64,000 bases of DNA from Antennarius striatus (Eukaryota; Chordata; Actinopteri; Lophiiformes; Antennariidae): NCBI RefSeq assembly GCF_040054535.1, contig NC_090793.1, forward strand, positions 20,052,001-20,116,000, in the 5' to 3' direction. The position numbers and the translations under genes are program-made. The notes below the pieces were generated by a model, which was not told where the DNA came from, did not search any database, and saw nothing but the letters and a program-made list of their open reading frames with translations. Shown piece after piece: positions 48,101 to 60,233 of this stretch (positions within the stretch are counted from its first letter, which is position 1; each line of letters starts with the position of its first letter).

Positions 48101-50366
48101 CGGATCTGGTTCCTCTGCTGTTTGTTCTTGAAATTTTTCAAGCTTCACTTTGAGTTTCTTTGTTATGGAGAATCTTTTTCTCAGGTATAAATCGGCCGTG
48201 CATCAGTGCGAGGTGTGCAAGAAGGAATTCAAAGGGAAGTCGAGTCTGGAAATGCACTTCAGGACACACTCAGGTAGGAATAAACCAGCAAACATGGATT
48301 CTGTTGATTTAACATGACTAGATAGATTCTATCAGGGGGGTCAAACTCATTTCCACTGAGGGCCACATCAGCATGATGGCTGTACTCAAAGGGCCAGATG
48401 TAACTAATAAATGTAACTAAATGTAACTCATTGTAATGTAACTAAATGTAACTACTCCTTAATGTAACTAATAAATGTAACTAAATGTAACTCAGTGTAA
48501 TGTAACTAAATGTAACTACTCCTTAATGTAACTAATAAATGTAACTAGATGTAACTCAGTGTAATGTAACTAAATGTAACTACTCCTTAATGTAACTAAT
48601 AAATGTAACTAAATGTAACTCAGTGTAATGTAACTAAATGTAACTACTCCTTAATGTAACTAATAAATGTAACTAAATGTAACTCAGTGTAATGTAACTA
48701 AATGTAACTACTCCTTAATGTTAAATAACTGAATTTCTGACTGATTCTAGTTCCAAACATTACAGTTAGACAGAAAAAAACATGTTTGTTTGTTTCTCTG
48801 TTCTAACATAAATCCTTTTAATTTGTCGGGTTATTAAACCCACAGAACTCCATATTAGTATATAAATAAAAAGTAAAATATAAAAAAATATATACTTCTG
48901 TTTGATTAGTATATATAAAAAAAACAATCAACGATCAAACTATCAATGCAGAAAGAGAAATAACATCAAACACAAGTTAGGACATTAACTTTGTTCACGA
49001 GGTTTTTGTCACAGTTGAAATGGGTTTAATTAATGCATTGTGGGAAATGTAGTTTTTGGAGAAAGCACAATTTTGACCTACAGTATTTTCCGCACGATAA
49101 GGCACACCTAAAAGCCTTTAATTTTCTCAAAAACTGACAGTATAACAATAGTATTATAATCCAGTGCACTTTATATATGAAATTTTGTAAAATAGGCCAT
49201 TCATTGAAGGTGCGTCTTATAGTCCAGTGCGCCTTATAGTGCGGAAAATACTGTATTTATTTTTAAACACTCTTACCTTTTATGCTCTCGTGGGCCACAT
49301 CAAATAATCTGAAGGGCCACATTTGGCCCCCGGGCCTTGAGTTTGACACACGTGAGCTACGGTTCTATAGTGGAATGGGCTAGACCAGACCGCAATGACC
49401 AGATCTCGCCTCTAGGGGTCAGGCTTATCGGATTCCAGAGCCATTCTAGCTGATGTCCCGTAAACAAAACTGGACCACACGTCCACGTCCGTTTTATCTT
49501 CAGAATGTCATCAAGTCATTTTTATCCGGGCGTTTTGACGTCAAACAAATCGGAACTAGAATGAAGCTATCCCAAGCTTAAGTCGGAATTAAATAAACTC
49601 GACTCGGTACAGAAGTGTGTGGATGATGAGTTTGTGGATGTTAAGTCCACAAAACTCATCATCATTTTGTTGGAGGGGTGTAGTCAGGCTAGGCTAACCC
49701 GACTAGACCCCTCCCACCTCATGCCCACGTGTCATGTGTTCACCCGTAGGTGAGAAGCCCCACCGGTGTCCCGAATGCAACCAGACGTTCCGGATCAAGA
49801 AGACGCTGACTAAGCACATGGTGATCCACTCGGACGCCCGCCCCTTCAACTGCCCCCACTGCAGCTCCACCTTCAAGAGGAAGGACAAGCTGAAGTACCA
49901 CGTGGACCACGTGCACAGCCCCCGCTTCGGCGACCCGCCCCTGGCCGCCGCCCCCGACCACAAGGCCGCCCCCGTTCCCTTTGAGGAGCCGTCGAAGGCT
50001 TACCGCGCCGAGCCCAAGAGCTCCGCCCCCGCTAACGTCTGCGTTCCCGTCACGTTGATCCCCGTGCAGCTGGCGGGCGACGGGAACGACCACCGGGGGG
50101 CGTCGTCGCTGCCCTCACAGACTCAGAGCGTGGTGAACCTCCAGGCTCAGGGGGGGCAGCAGCAGCAGAACTCGGGGTACCCGGCCCCCACGGATCTGGC
50201 GTTCCTGGAGAAGTACACCCTCACCCCCCAGCCCACCAACATCGTCCACCCCGTCAGGCCCGAGCAGATGCTGGACCCCCGGGACCAGTCGTACCTGGGG
50301 GCGCTGCTGGGGCTGGACTCCGCGTCCACGGTGCAGAACATGTCCAACAGTGACCACACCCACTGA
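45106..50366 (+). CDS. zbtb41: Zinc finger and BTB domain-containing protein 41
   Basis: Ten coding exons: 45106-46312, 46742-46949, 47037-47106, 47209-47356, 47442-47571, 47648-47743, 47813-47919, 47992-48097, 48185-48273 and 49750-50366. They give 925 residues, close to the mammalian protein. The start at 45106 follows a strong acceptor (CTCTTCTCCTCCAG) and gives MKRRP, like human MKKRR. A BTB/POZ domain spans about 76-182 ([20 protein letters not shown]). A long acidic, low-complexity region follows, then 13 C2H2 fingers from CPKCDKTF to [17 protein letters not shown]. The conserved tail is [20 protein letters not shown]. It is a presumed nuclear DNA-binding regulator. I see no isolated finger between the BTB and acidic regions, which I recall in the human protein. 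The last intron holds nested transposons. Its start faces that of crb1, 1.2 kb away. Confidence 0.96.
48401..48720 (+). repeat. 64-bp tandem repeat, about five units
   Basis: TAACTAATAAATGTAACT recurs at 48401, 48465, 48529, 48593 and 48657, an exact 64-bp period. Each unit is itself built of ATGTAACT-like subunits. Units differ by one or two bases. Confidence 0.95.
49081..49253. mobile_element. MITE with CAGTATTTTCC inverted ends (copy 2)
   Basis: The left end CAGTATTTTCCGCAC and right end GTGCGGAAAATACTG are perfect 15-bp inverted repeats, flanked by TA on both sides. It is inserted in the hAT-type element of the zbtb41 last intron. Confidence 0.92.
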
Positions 50367-50989
50367 CCGACACGCCCCACTGTCACCACAAGTGAAGTAA
50401 CTCTGTGTTTGGAGGGGGGGAGGAAGCAAATTCACCATTAAAAACCACCGTCTGCCAGAACGTTAAAATACAAAACCAAGAAGAAGGTTTTAAGTCCGTT
50501 TGGTGATGGATCACGTGATTCTGAATTTCTTCCTGTTGATTGGTCGATTTTCTTTCACGATGAACCGGGGTACGATTTATTTATAGTGACTCAAAAATAA
50601 CCGCAGGACATAATTCAATCAATTTTGTCCCTTTCTGCTCTTATTCTGCTCTAATCCAGGACGTGTTGTGTCTTTAGTAATCATTTAATCCCGACTCTCT
50701 GGTTTTTACTGGAGTTTACTTTTTGCTGCCACAACAAAACTTTTATTGTAAGTTGTGTTGTACTCGCAAAAGAGTTTAACTTTTTTTCTTTTTTTTTCAG
50801 TTATTTTGTTGGATTTTAATAAATAATTTAATTAAATTAATTTATACAGTAAAAATGGAAACATTTGCTTGATCTCAAAGTCTTATAGTAATATTAGAAT
50901 GATTTGTCTTCTACAAGGAACTGGTTTGATGGAAAATAAATATCAGTTGATCAATAACATTAAAAAGTCCTGTAATCCTGATTTAGATT

Positions 50990-50992
<3 letters not shown>

Positions 50993-51029
<37 letters not shown>
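50993..51029. repeat. (GT)n microsatellite
   Basis: About 18 GT units. Confidence 0.95.
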
Positions 51030-51031
<2 letters not shown>

Positions 51032-51435
51032 ACAGAAACAAATCAAACAGGCTCACTTGTTGGAGCTGAATGACTTTATTGATACGAGTCCTTTAAACTT
51101 TCTCCGTTTTTATCTATTGAATGAATTTACAATTAATCTGAAAATCCAGAAATGCATTAAAAAAAGGAGCCGAGTCGTTTCTCTAAAGGATGACATCAGT
51201 TTTCCAGTTTGTTGTGACGTCACAATAGTCGCTCTTCTTCTTTGCTATGAAGCCTGAGCAAGAATTGTGTCTATAAAGTAAAATAAAACGAGATTTAAAA
51301 GCAGAATGAAACATGTAAATATGAACTATTAGTGAGAAAACAACATCATCAGCATAAAAGAGTAAAATCAGTTTAAATCCAGGATCAATACGTACCGCCT
51401 TCAGCTGGGACTAGTTACGACCTGGAAAATAAATG

Positions 51436-51600
51436 ATAATTAACTCATTAATACTAGTAACAATTTTTAAATTAAAAATGTTAAATTACAATTGAAAAAG
51501 TAAATAATTAACTCATTAATACTAGTAATAATTTTTAAATAAAAATTGTTAAATTACAATAAAAAAATTAATGATAATTAACTCATTAATACTAATGACA
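51436..51600. repeat. AT-rich tandem repeat, about 2.5 units
   Basis: Units of roughly 70 bp share ATAATTAACTCATTAATACT and AAAT(T)GTTAAATTACAAT. Confidence 0.85.
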
Positions 51601-51889
51601 ATACTAACAATCACCGACATCATCATAGCGTGGGTAATAATTATTACTGTTATTATAAACTATTATTTATGCTTTATAAATAGTTATCTTTAGTTAGCAT
51701 CTCTGCTAGCAGCTATGAGAAAGGAATGCCTCCTTGTCTTTATCCTTTACTTTATATTCAGGTTTATTAATTCGCTCTAATCTGGATTATGATCAGATTA
51801 CATTGTTTGCCTGCAAGAAAACTAAAAAAAGTCAACAGATTTAGTGTTGTTTTTTTGTCGTGGCTCTCAGGTCAAGGGAGTGAGAGCTT

Positions 51890-53614
51890 TTAAAGACCAT
51901 TTAACCTGTTCTGAAGCACATCAGGACTGTTCTGGTTTATTTCCCAGCACTGATTCTTACATCTGGACAGAGTCGGGGTCCCATCGGTGCACTGGGCGTC
52001 AGAATAACGCGGCGTTCTCCAACTCGATCGCCACACACATTCCAGCTTCATGACATCTCCACCTTTTATTCGCTGGACTCCTACAGGCATTAACTCTGGA
52101 TATAAATGAGTGTCCAGATAACAGAAGGTGGCTGCAAGAAGAAACACAAAGACGTGTTTGTTATTGGTCTGAAAATGTTTAGAAGGACCTCAGATTTAAG
52201 ATAAATTGTTGTTGTTGAAGTGATGATAGTATTGGCAGTTCTTAAGGATTCCCACGATGCATTCTGGTATTCAATGCTGAAATATTGATTACACAACTTC
52301 ATAGCAGAACCAACATTTCTTAAAATGACTTTTGATTTATGATGAAGCATAACTGCTGTCTGTAAACGTTCAGGTCTATATAACGATATGTTTAGTCTTA
52401 TATCTTCCACTCACTGCAGGTCGGTGCTTCTGTCCAGCTTCCATCTCTGCACTTTATTGACGTTTTATTGTTCACTCCTTCTAAAGTGTATCCGTCTTCA
52501 CACTCATAGTGTAGTTCTGAATTTGTAGGAAACAATTCCTGGTATTTCTGAAGGATGATGACGGCGTGGGGAATTTCAGGAGGTGCTCCACATGCACGGC
52601 TGCTTCCTTTAAATAAGAACTAAATCATGAATCACAACACTGATGGACGCTGAGCTGCTGCAGCTGTGATTCAGAGCAGTTAATATTATATTTGTGGTTT
52701 TATTTAACGTTAAGGGATGAAGGCGTACTCCTACAGACGGGCACGGGGGACCAGGTTCCATTCCTGCACATGGCTGAAGCGCTGGGGGCCCCGAGCTCGT
52801 AGCCTTCATCACATCCTATCGACAGCTCGGCGCCGTCCCGGTACCAACCGCCGCGGGGCCCCAGAGGGTTTCTGTTGGCAACCGTTGGAGGAAGACAAGC
52901 GGTTTCATCTGAAGGAAAAAAGATCATCGGTACAAACAGATCGTGATTCGTTCTATTTGAGCGATTCCCTCTTCTCTGCTTCATTCGATGATTTCTTCGA
53001 AAACATTTGAGTTTGCATGAATTTGATAAATTTCATAACTTGTTTTAAAAACTTTTCAATTTTTTCACAACATTTCAATGTTGTGAAAAATGATAAGATC
53101 ATGAAGTTGTGAAACTAATTTGATTTAAATTTAAATGTAATTACTGCCCATTTTTAAAAATTTTTTGTAATAATCTGTTAATCTCTTTCAGATTGACACA
53201 ATTATCCCTTATTAAAATTTACAAAATTTCACAGCTGCTCTCCGTAGACGCGGGTTACCTATACACTGTGGTTCTGGAGTCCACATTCCGTTCACACATG
53301 TGCTCGTCGCCCACCATTCCTCCCCCACCGGTTTGAACCCCCCATCACAGGCGTAACTGAGACTGGATTCTTCAGGGTAACTTTCTTGCACAGGAATAAA
53401 ATAACCGTCATTCAGGCGGGGAGCATGACAGCCCTGAGATGGGACTTCCCCTGAAAAAACCCCACAATATTTAATATATAAAATATATAAGAATCATATT
53501 TAATATACTGTAATTTGCAAAAGATGATTGTAAATCAGAGAACTGGACTTTCTTACCGTGCAGCGCTCCAGGAAACCAAAGCAGGAGAAGAAGTCTGAGG
53601 TACGTCCGACTCAT
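51890..53614 (-). CDS. Factor H-like secreted protein, four to five SCR modules (gene A1)
   Basis: Exons 53557-53614, 53259-53450, 52729-52908, 52415-52606 and 51890-52131 give 287 residues. All internal junctions are phase 1, as usual for SCR exons. A signal peptide (MSRTYLRLLLLLWFPGALHG) is followed by three typical sushi modules: C...C...C...W...C patterns ending NGMWTPEPQC, NGTWSPVPVC and DGSWTEAPTC. A fourth, divergent module starts TTFCYLDTHLYPELMPVGV and ends LSRC, resembling factor H SCR20 in position. The tail CKNQCWEINQNSPDVLQNRL plus three residues is unique to this gene. Such proteins in the CFH/CFHR family bind C3b or polyanions and modulate the alternative complement pathway in plasma. 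Location beside zbtb41 fits the mammalian CFH locus. The exact orthologue cannot be assigned. Confidence 0.85.
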
Positions 53615-55077
53615 TTTGGGAACAATTCACTGACGACCCAGAAGCACGAGTTCAGTTCAGACCTGGACGGATCAATAACTGTCAAGCATTCCCTGAATGA
53701 TAAGAGAGTCAACACGGCATCAGGGTCAGAGGTCACTGCCACCACCTGGCTTCCAGGTACAAACACATTTCATGTGTTTGGCTCAGAACAGCTGAGTTTT
53801 GTCTTTATTCCCTATAAATAAAGTGATTACATGGTTTTACGATTGATTTATTTTCCCAACGTGACCAAAACTGTTTGTTTTTCATGCACATATCTAAAGA
53901 GAGATGGTCTCATCATGTTCTAGAAAACACCTCTGTTTCACACACATGTTCAAATATGTGAGACATGATGAAATTGATTCCTGTCCATCAGAAACTCTTT
54001 ATTTTGGAAAGTCATGAGTTTGTTTAGATTTCATGTTGGTCACCTGGTCAGGATTATGAAATACTGACTTCAGTAAGGAGGGTGGGATTCTCCCCATGAT
54101 GCTTTTAATTGTAAGATTTTGTTTTTTTAAATTAACGGTGCAGCGTCTGCAGTGATGCGGACTCTGTATCGGTCTGTCGTGGTGAAGAAGGAGCTGAGCC
54201 GAAAGGCAAAGCTCTCGATTTACCGGTCGATCTACGTTCCTGCCCTCACCTATGGTCACGAGCTATGGGTCGTGACCGAAAGAACGAGATCCCGGATACA
54301 AGCGGCCGAAATGAGTTTCCTCCGTAGGGTGTCCGGACTCTCCCTTAGAGATAGGGTGAGGAGTTCGGCCATCCGGGAGGGACTCAGAGTCGAGCCGCTG
54401 CTCCTCCGCATCGAGAGGAGCCAGATGAGGTGGCTCGGGCATCTGGTTAGGATGCCTCCTGGACGCCTCCCTGGTGAGGTGTTCCGGGCACGTCCTACCG
54501 GGAGGAGGCCCCGGGGACGACCCAGGACACGCTGGAGAGACTATGTCTCCCGGCTGGCCTGGGAACGCCTTGGGATTCTCCCGGAGGAGCTGGATGAAGT
54601 GGCTAGGGAGAGGGAAGTCTGGGCTTCCCTGCTTAAGCTGCTGCCCCCGCGACCCGACCCCGGATAAGCGGAAGGGAATGGATGGATGGATGGATGGATG
54701 GATAAATTAACGACACTGCCTTACAGTAACTTTACCCTTAAAGGCCATTTTTAGGTTAGAAGTTTTCGACAACCAATGATGGCTCACTATTTGGCAAGAT
54801 GAAAATACTGCTGCACATTTCTGTCTATTTATAAAAACAATCATATCATGTTTATTTTCTCAGATTTAATGGAACCAAAAAAAGATGAAATAAACATTAA
54901 TAACACACATGACAAATTGCAGGATTCTTTAATCACAGGTTTTCTGGTACAGATAAGAAAGTTGAGAAATACGTCAAAATCACGAAGAAGAACAAAAAGC
55001 ACTTATTGGACAGCAGAAAATCCAAAAAATTTTGTTGAAAGTTTCCAGTCTGTGATGCGTCCAGTTGTGATGGAGCC
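53615..55077. other. Gap between SCR genes A1 and A2
   Basis: It holds a 5'-truncated LINE (54138-54702) and otherwise AT-rich unique sequence. No SCR exon was seen. Confidence 0.65.
54138..54702 (+). mobile_element. 5'-truncated RTE/Rex3-like LINE with intact target duplication
   Basis: An open frame encodes the last 170 or so residues of a reverse-transcriptase ORF: KAKLSIYRSIYVPALTYGHE, QAAEMSFLRRVSGLSLRDRV and RRPRGRPRTRWRDYVS. The 3' end is (GGAT)n, as in Rex3-type elements. A perfect 10-bp duplication TAAATTAACG flanks it (54128-54137 and 54703-54712), so the insertion is fairly recent. The clade name is from memory. Confidence 0.9.
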
Positions 55078-56774
55078 TCAGCAATAATGCTGTCAGAATG
55101 ACATCACATAAAACTGTTAGAATCCTCCATACGAATGAATAATCAAACACCTTAAGTAAAAGGTTTTGGAGAACACTCACCATGTATACGTCGTACTGGG
55201 TGCAGCCTGAAAGCAGAGCAGGAGCAGCTTCTTATTGACATGGAAACCAGAGCGACTGAACCACCATGAGTTTGACTCAGCACAGGATCAGAACTCACAA
55301 AAACAACCCAACACTTCAATTTAGAGCAACTTCCAGTGAAGAGTTAGAGAAACGGCCCCAAGATGTGCTGGCGATACATCCAGAGTGTACCCCAACTGTC
55401 GCCTATAATCAGCAACCCCCCCCCCCCGCCCCCGAGAACCGAAGGTGGACTGAAGATGAGACGACCGTGAACGTCTCATCTTCAGTCGCTTTTCCACCTT
55501 TCTTGTGGTTAAGAAAAAATATGGATGGATGGATGGATGAATGGAAGATAGATGGATGGATGGATCCTCGACTGAGGTTTGAACCTGGCATTGATCCTAG
55601 CAACAATGACACGAGGAGCTGATAGAAATACTCACATTTGGAAAGACCCATTTGTCCGTTGTGACACTTGCCAAAAGTGTAATAGCCAGAGAGTGCACAT
55701 TCAAAGTGGCCGTTCTGGCCTTCTTTTAGGTACGTAACTCCTGCATTTTTTAACTCTGGGTTTGCGTCGGTGTCCACCACACAGTAGTTGTCTGCAGAAC
55801 AGAAGCAACAAGTCACTCCAGCTAATGTCTTCAACAGTCCTTCAGAGATCACTCAGGTGTACCTTCACAGGTGGGTATTTCTGTCCACATGCCATCGCCG
55901 TGACACATCACCTTCTCTGGCCCCCATAGTTTGTAGTAAGTATTGCATTGGTATTTTAAATGCATTCGATCAGCTTCCACAACAACGCCGTGAGCGACGA
56001 CGGGCTGGCTACCGCACAAGGAGACTGGAATATGAAAAATAAGAAGGAAGAAAGAATTTGATGGAGTTAAATACCTTAAAATTTCCAGCAACCCTCTGCT
56101 GGATGTCGTAGAGGTAATATCTGATACGTGAAAAACAAACTTCTTCACCTGAAATTTGAGATCCGGTTCGGTAAGCGCTCGATCCGTAGGCTGCAGGGTG
56201 CAGACGAACACAGTCAGCATCATGTTCTCATTTCTTCAGGCTGTTTGCACATGTTTGATACCAAGATTTTTACGTGTAAAGACAGAAAAGCTGTCTCTGA
56301 TATGGTTAAATCATGAATAATTAAATTGCATATTCATCCAGCATAACATTAGAGGTGAAGACATGATCCAAACAGATGAGACATTTCATGGCTTTACGGT
56401 CATTATCTGACCCTTCAACACCTACATGTACATTGCGGCGTATGAGACCATCTGCCATTCAGACATCTGACTTTTGCCCACCAACTGTCCACGGCTGCTT
56501 TATATCCATCATTACAATTGTAGACCAGGGTCATTCCATGAGGGTAAGACGTCTTTTGAGGGGCCAAGACACCCCCATTCAGTGTGGGAGCAGCACAGGG
56601 CAGCCTGTCACGTTGTGCTACGACGCAGTCACAGACAGTGTTTTTCATTGGTATCTATTTTAGCATTTACGAGATGTAAATATACGTGAAACCGTTCATT
56701 CGTTAAATGTTCTCACCATGCAGAGCTTCAGGAATCCAAAGCAGGAGAAGAAATCCGAGATGTCTGCTGTACAT
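55078..56774 (-). CDS. Factor H-related-like secreted protein (gene A2)
   Basis: Exons 56717-56774, 56426-56617, 56149-56190, 55863-56024, 55636-55791, 55181-55206 and 55078-55089 give 215 residues. The signal peptide is MYSRHLGFLLLLWIPEALHG. SCR1 (residues 20-83) runs from LPCAAPTLNGGVLAP to NGRWSHTPQC. A 14-residue linker exon (SYGSSAYRTGSQIS) follows. SCR2 (98-151) has LKYQCNTYYKLWGPEKV, strikingly like factor H SCR19 (EYQCQNLYQLEG). SCR3 (152-203), NYCVVDTDANPELKNAGVTY to LSKC, is like SCR20. Two tiny final exons encode CCTQYDVYM and HYC then stop. In factor H, SCR19-20 bind C3b/C3d and sialic-acid-type polyanions, so a competing or regulatory role is inferred. The order and junction phases match gene B. 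Confidence 0.85.
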
Positions 56775-57521
56775 TTTGTCAGGGATCTAATCCTGCAGTC
56801 GAGCTGAGCGTCTAAATCAAATCTGATCAGTTAATTATTGCTGAGGATCCTCAACATTTGAGTAAACACACACTTCATGCTGTTGGTCTGGAGCCAAGAG
56901 GTCATTGGTCAAGTAGACTGAAAGCTCGTGCGCAGCACAATAATTTTGATTTTAAACTTTAAAATTCCATTTACAGTATATTTCAAGTTGTTACCATGAG
57001 AAAGAAACTTAATTTTTTGTAAAATGCACATTCTACTACCAGAAAACCAACATATCATTCCGCCCCTCTGCTGAAACCTGTTTGGGTTCAAATTCCTGAT
57101 GATTTCCCGGACTGGCTTGATCAGAGGTCAGTTAGCGACCTTGCCAAAGATTGTCACGGTGTTGACTCGGTTTGATTGTAATATTAAGATACTGGAACTA
57201 TTGGTTATTTAAAGTCATGTTTATTGCAAGGACTGTTCTAAACAACATGCTGGGTTGGAAACGGGTTTTGAGTTGAGAAGGAAGAAAGGTTCTGAACGAA
57301 GTGCACAAAACATGACACGAACATACCTGCTACGATTTCTCGTGAACATTTTATTGAAGGCCAAACATATTACAGCCATGTTTCGAAGTAATGATTATGT
57401 CTTTGGCATTTCAGTTCCAAAGAAAAAAATCTGTCTCTCATTCTTAGACAAAGAGAGATTTTTTTTGGTAGGTGTGTTCCTTGGTGGAAGAAGACTTCAC
57501 CATCACTCCTTTGTTGTTTCC

Positions 57522-60233
57522 TTAGCAGTATTCCTGGTGACAAGATAGACCATCAATAAGAATTTTAACAGCTGATTACTTCACATAAAACCAATCAATA
57601 GATTAACTGATAATATGAAAGACGAATGAAGAAAAAAATGAAGAAATGAAGAAAAACACTCACGATGCGAAATATTGGACAACCTAAAAGGAACAGAAGA
57701 ACAGCAGTGAATATTTCATCTGATGGGTCAGTTCACACCAACATTTATTACTGAGGTCTCTATCATTCATGGTCTGCATTCATTCATACATAAAGACCTG
57801 AAAAAACAGGATTGTCATCATATAGGACCTTTAAAATATCCTGAACCCAATCCTGGAGAGCAAATATTTCTAGGCAGTATGTTAGGTCAAATAAAATTTA
57901 AAAGGCTGAACTGAAGTTGACAAAACCTAATTTAGAGGCTACTTATTTAGTATATTTATTATATTGTATTTTTTAGTATATTTAGTATGTACTTACACCT
58001 GCTGACAGTTAGCTGTCCGTCCACGCAGTTAGCTTTGGCAACAAAGTGATATCTTGAACAATGGAATATTCTACTCTCGCCGTTGTTCAGACGTACAGCA
58101 TAAGGAATGTAAAGAGTCGATCCTAAATTACCAGCAGGAATGATGCAGAAGGCTTCTGTAGAAGGCAAACGACAGCGGCTTTCACATTAGTGTCCAAAGA
58201 AAAGCTACTCCAGCTACCATCTCTGACGTGACTTCTCTTTGTACCTCGGCAGGTTGGTATTTTAGTCCACATGCCGTCGTTGTAGCACATGACTTTCTCT
58301 GACCCCACCAGTGCGTACCCAGGTTTACAGCTGTACGTTATATACATTGGAGTGACTGTCATACCCCTCCAGTGAGGAATAATGGGATCATGTCCACACT
58401 TGGAGACTGAAATAGACCAACCAAAAGCCCATAAGAGGTACCATCTGATGCACGTCATGTATAAGACTTATTAATCAAAAACTTACCTTCAGTGAATCCA
58501 AGTCCAAGTCCGGCGCCTGGATCCGTCAGGTCAATGGCTGAAAGTGTCAAATACAGGCAAATAAGAGTCAGTGTGACGTTTCTAAGACTCCCACACCCGG
58601 GGGATTGACGGTAACTTGCAGTTGTAAATATGTCTAGGATAAAAACATTTAAACATTATCCCTGAAATACCTCCAAGGCACCAGGACTGAATGCTCCAGA
58701 AAAACGATCAACTGCGACACGATAAAGGATCGATCACTGATCGGTGTACCGTGGCGTTGTTCAAGTCAGAAACACAGAAATGGATGGTGGAGGTTTAAGG
58801 ATGAAGGAATTGGTCGACAGCCTGTTGCTTCCAGAGTCTCAGTGTTATGAAGGTAAATCTGTGGAGCTGAGGACGAATCCACGATGTCCACAGATCACTA
58901 CCGGCATCCCTACACTGATGGCAGACGGATTCAACAATGTTTAAACTAGATCCATTCCTTCCATCGAAGCCACCGCCGCCCCAACTGAGATGTGATTGGC
59001 CCATGAGGTGAGGTAGCTCATAGGCTCCTTTTGGACATTGTCCAGCTCTGCTCATGGACAAGTCTGACTTCTCCCTAGAGATGCAAACCAAGCTCTCACC
59101 TGTGTCACTCCGGGACAGGATGGCCCTCAATAACAGGCCCCCCACAGAGCAGAGCAAACAACATGACCAAATGTCTTTACCAGGTGCACAAAGCACATGT
59201 GTACTGGATGGACAATCTCCCACGCAGCCTTCGACACTGTGGAGGACTTTGAGACCAACCAGGCCAGTGGGACTCTTCTTCTTCTCCTTCATCTTGACGG
59301 ACCCCACCGTTTTGGGACTTCTGTCTCAATATCTGGATTAGATCTAGCCCGTATTTCTAGTATTTCTCAACCTCACACACTCGCTGAACTTCTCTATCAC
59401 CAGAGACGTGACGGTCCATGTCTACTAAGACAGCTCTGCAAGCAGGTTGTAGGTCTGGTAAGGTCTCAGGTCGGACACATATATGTTGGTGAAGACTTTT
59501 GGCGTACAGTGTTTAATGAGTTAAGGTGCTGTTAGCATTTAGCAGCCTGGTTCTATCATGACAATAATGACTTTGTGGGGACATTAGCGTGTGACCACAG
59601 CTGTGTCCAATCCACAGGAGTCAGGTCACAGTGGTCACATGAGTAAAAGACTTAACACTGTCTTAGCTACACACACACCTAGAAACCCACAGGCTACACT
59701 TAGAACATTCACACAAACCTGAACATTAACAATCCCATGAGCCTTGGTGCTCAGAACAGTCCTCAACCAGAGTGACCACTCCCTTACAAGAGATTTGTGG
59801 TCTTTGAACGGTGTCTAAACCTGCCTGTGGTGTCATCAACAAGAAGGCGGTAGAAATTGAAATGTTTAAATCAACACCTACGTGAACACTGTGGCGTGTG
59901 AGACCATCTGCCATTCTGACACTTAACTGATGCCCACCAACTGTCCACGGCTGCTGCTTTCAGTCCGTCTTCACAATTGTAGACCAGGGTCATTCCATGA
60001 GGGTAAGACTCTTCATGCGGGGCAAAGACGCCCCCCTCCAGTGTGGGAGCAGCACAGGGCAGCCTGTCATCTTGTGCTAAGACCCAGTCACAAATGAGAT
60101 TAGTCGTCAGGGACTACACTGGAGTTTCAGACATTCAAATATACGTGAAAGCGTTCATTGTTTTAATATTCTCACCATGCAGAGCTTCAGGAATCCAAAG
60201 CAGAAGAAGAAATCCGAGATGTCTGCTGTACAT
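57522..60233 (-). CDS. Factor H-related-like secreted protein (gene B)
   Basis: Exons 60176-60233, 59882-60076, 58487-58537, 58245-58406, 57997-58155, 57664-57683 and 57522-57533 give 218 residues. The signal peptide is identical to that of gene A2, and SCR1 (LPCAAPTLEGGVFAPHEESY to NGRWSHTPQC) is nearly so. The linker exon differs completely (PIDLTDPGAGLGLGFTE). SCR2 (CGHDPIIPHWRGMTVTP to DGMWTKIPTC) and SCR3 (AFCIIPAGNLGSTLYIPY to VSRC) are much more diverged from A2. The tail is CCPIFRI then EYC and stop, again in two tiny exons. Genes A2 and B are a tandem duplicate pair about 3.46 kb apart. The 1.3-kb intron after SCR1 contains repeat-derived sequence (58740-59560). Confidence 0.85.
58740..59560. 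repeat. Probable transposon-derived sequence in gene B intron
   Basis: It looks LINE-like (for example CACTGTGGAGGACTTTGAGA at about 59235-59254) but no conserved domain was read. Classification uncertain. Confidence 0.35.

Larger units (their letters stand above)
48333..49354 (+). mobile_element. hAT-type element (copy d) with nested MITE and minisatellite
   Basis: It begins CAGGGGGGTCAAACTCATTT and ends CCTTGAGTTTGACACACGTG. A 64-bp tandem repeat (48401-48720) and a complete MITE (49081-49253) lie inside. No clear flanking duplication was found. Confidence 0.8.
50367..51889. other. zbtb41 3' UTR and intergenic gap
   Basis: AATAAA at about 50818-50823 is a likely poly(A) signal for zbtb41. 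A (TG)n microsatellite (50993-51029) and an AT-rich tandem repeat (51436-51600) follow. No gene was seen. Confidence 0.6.
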
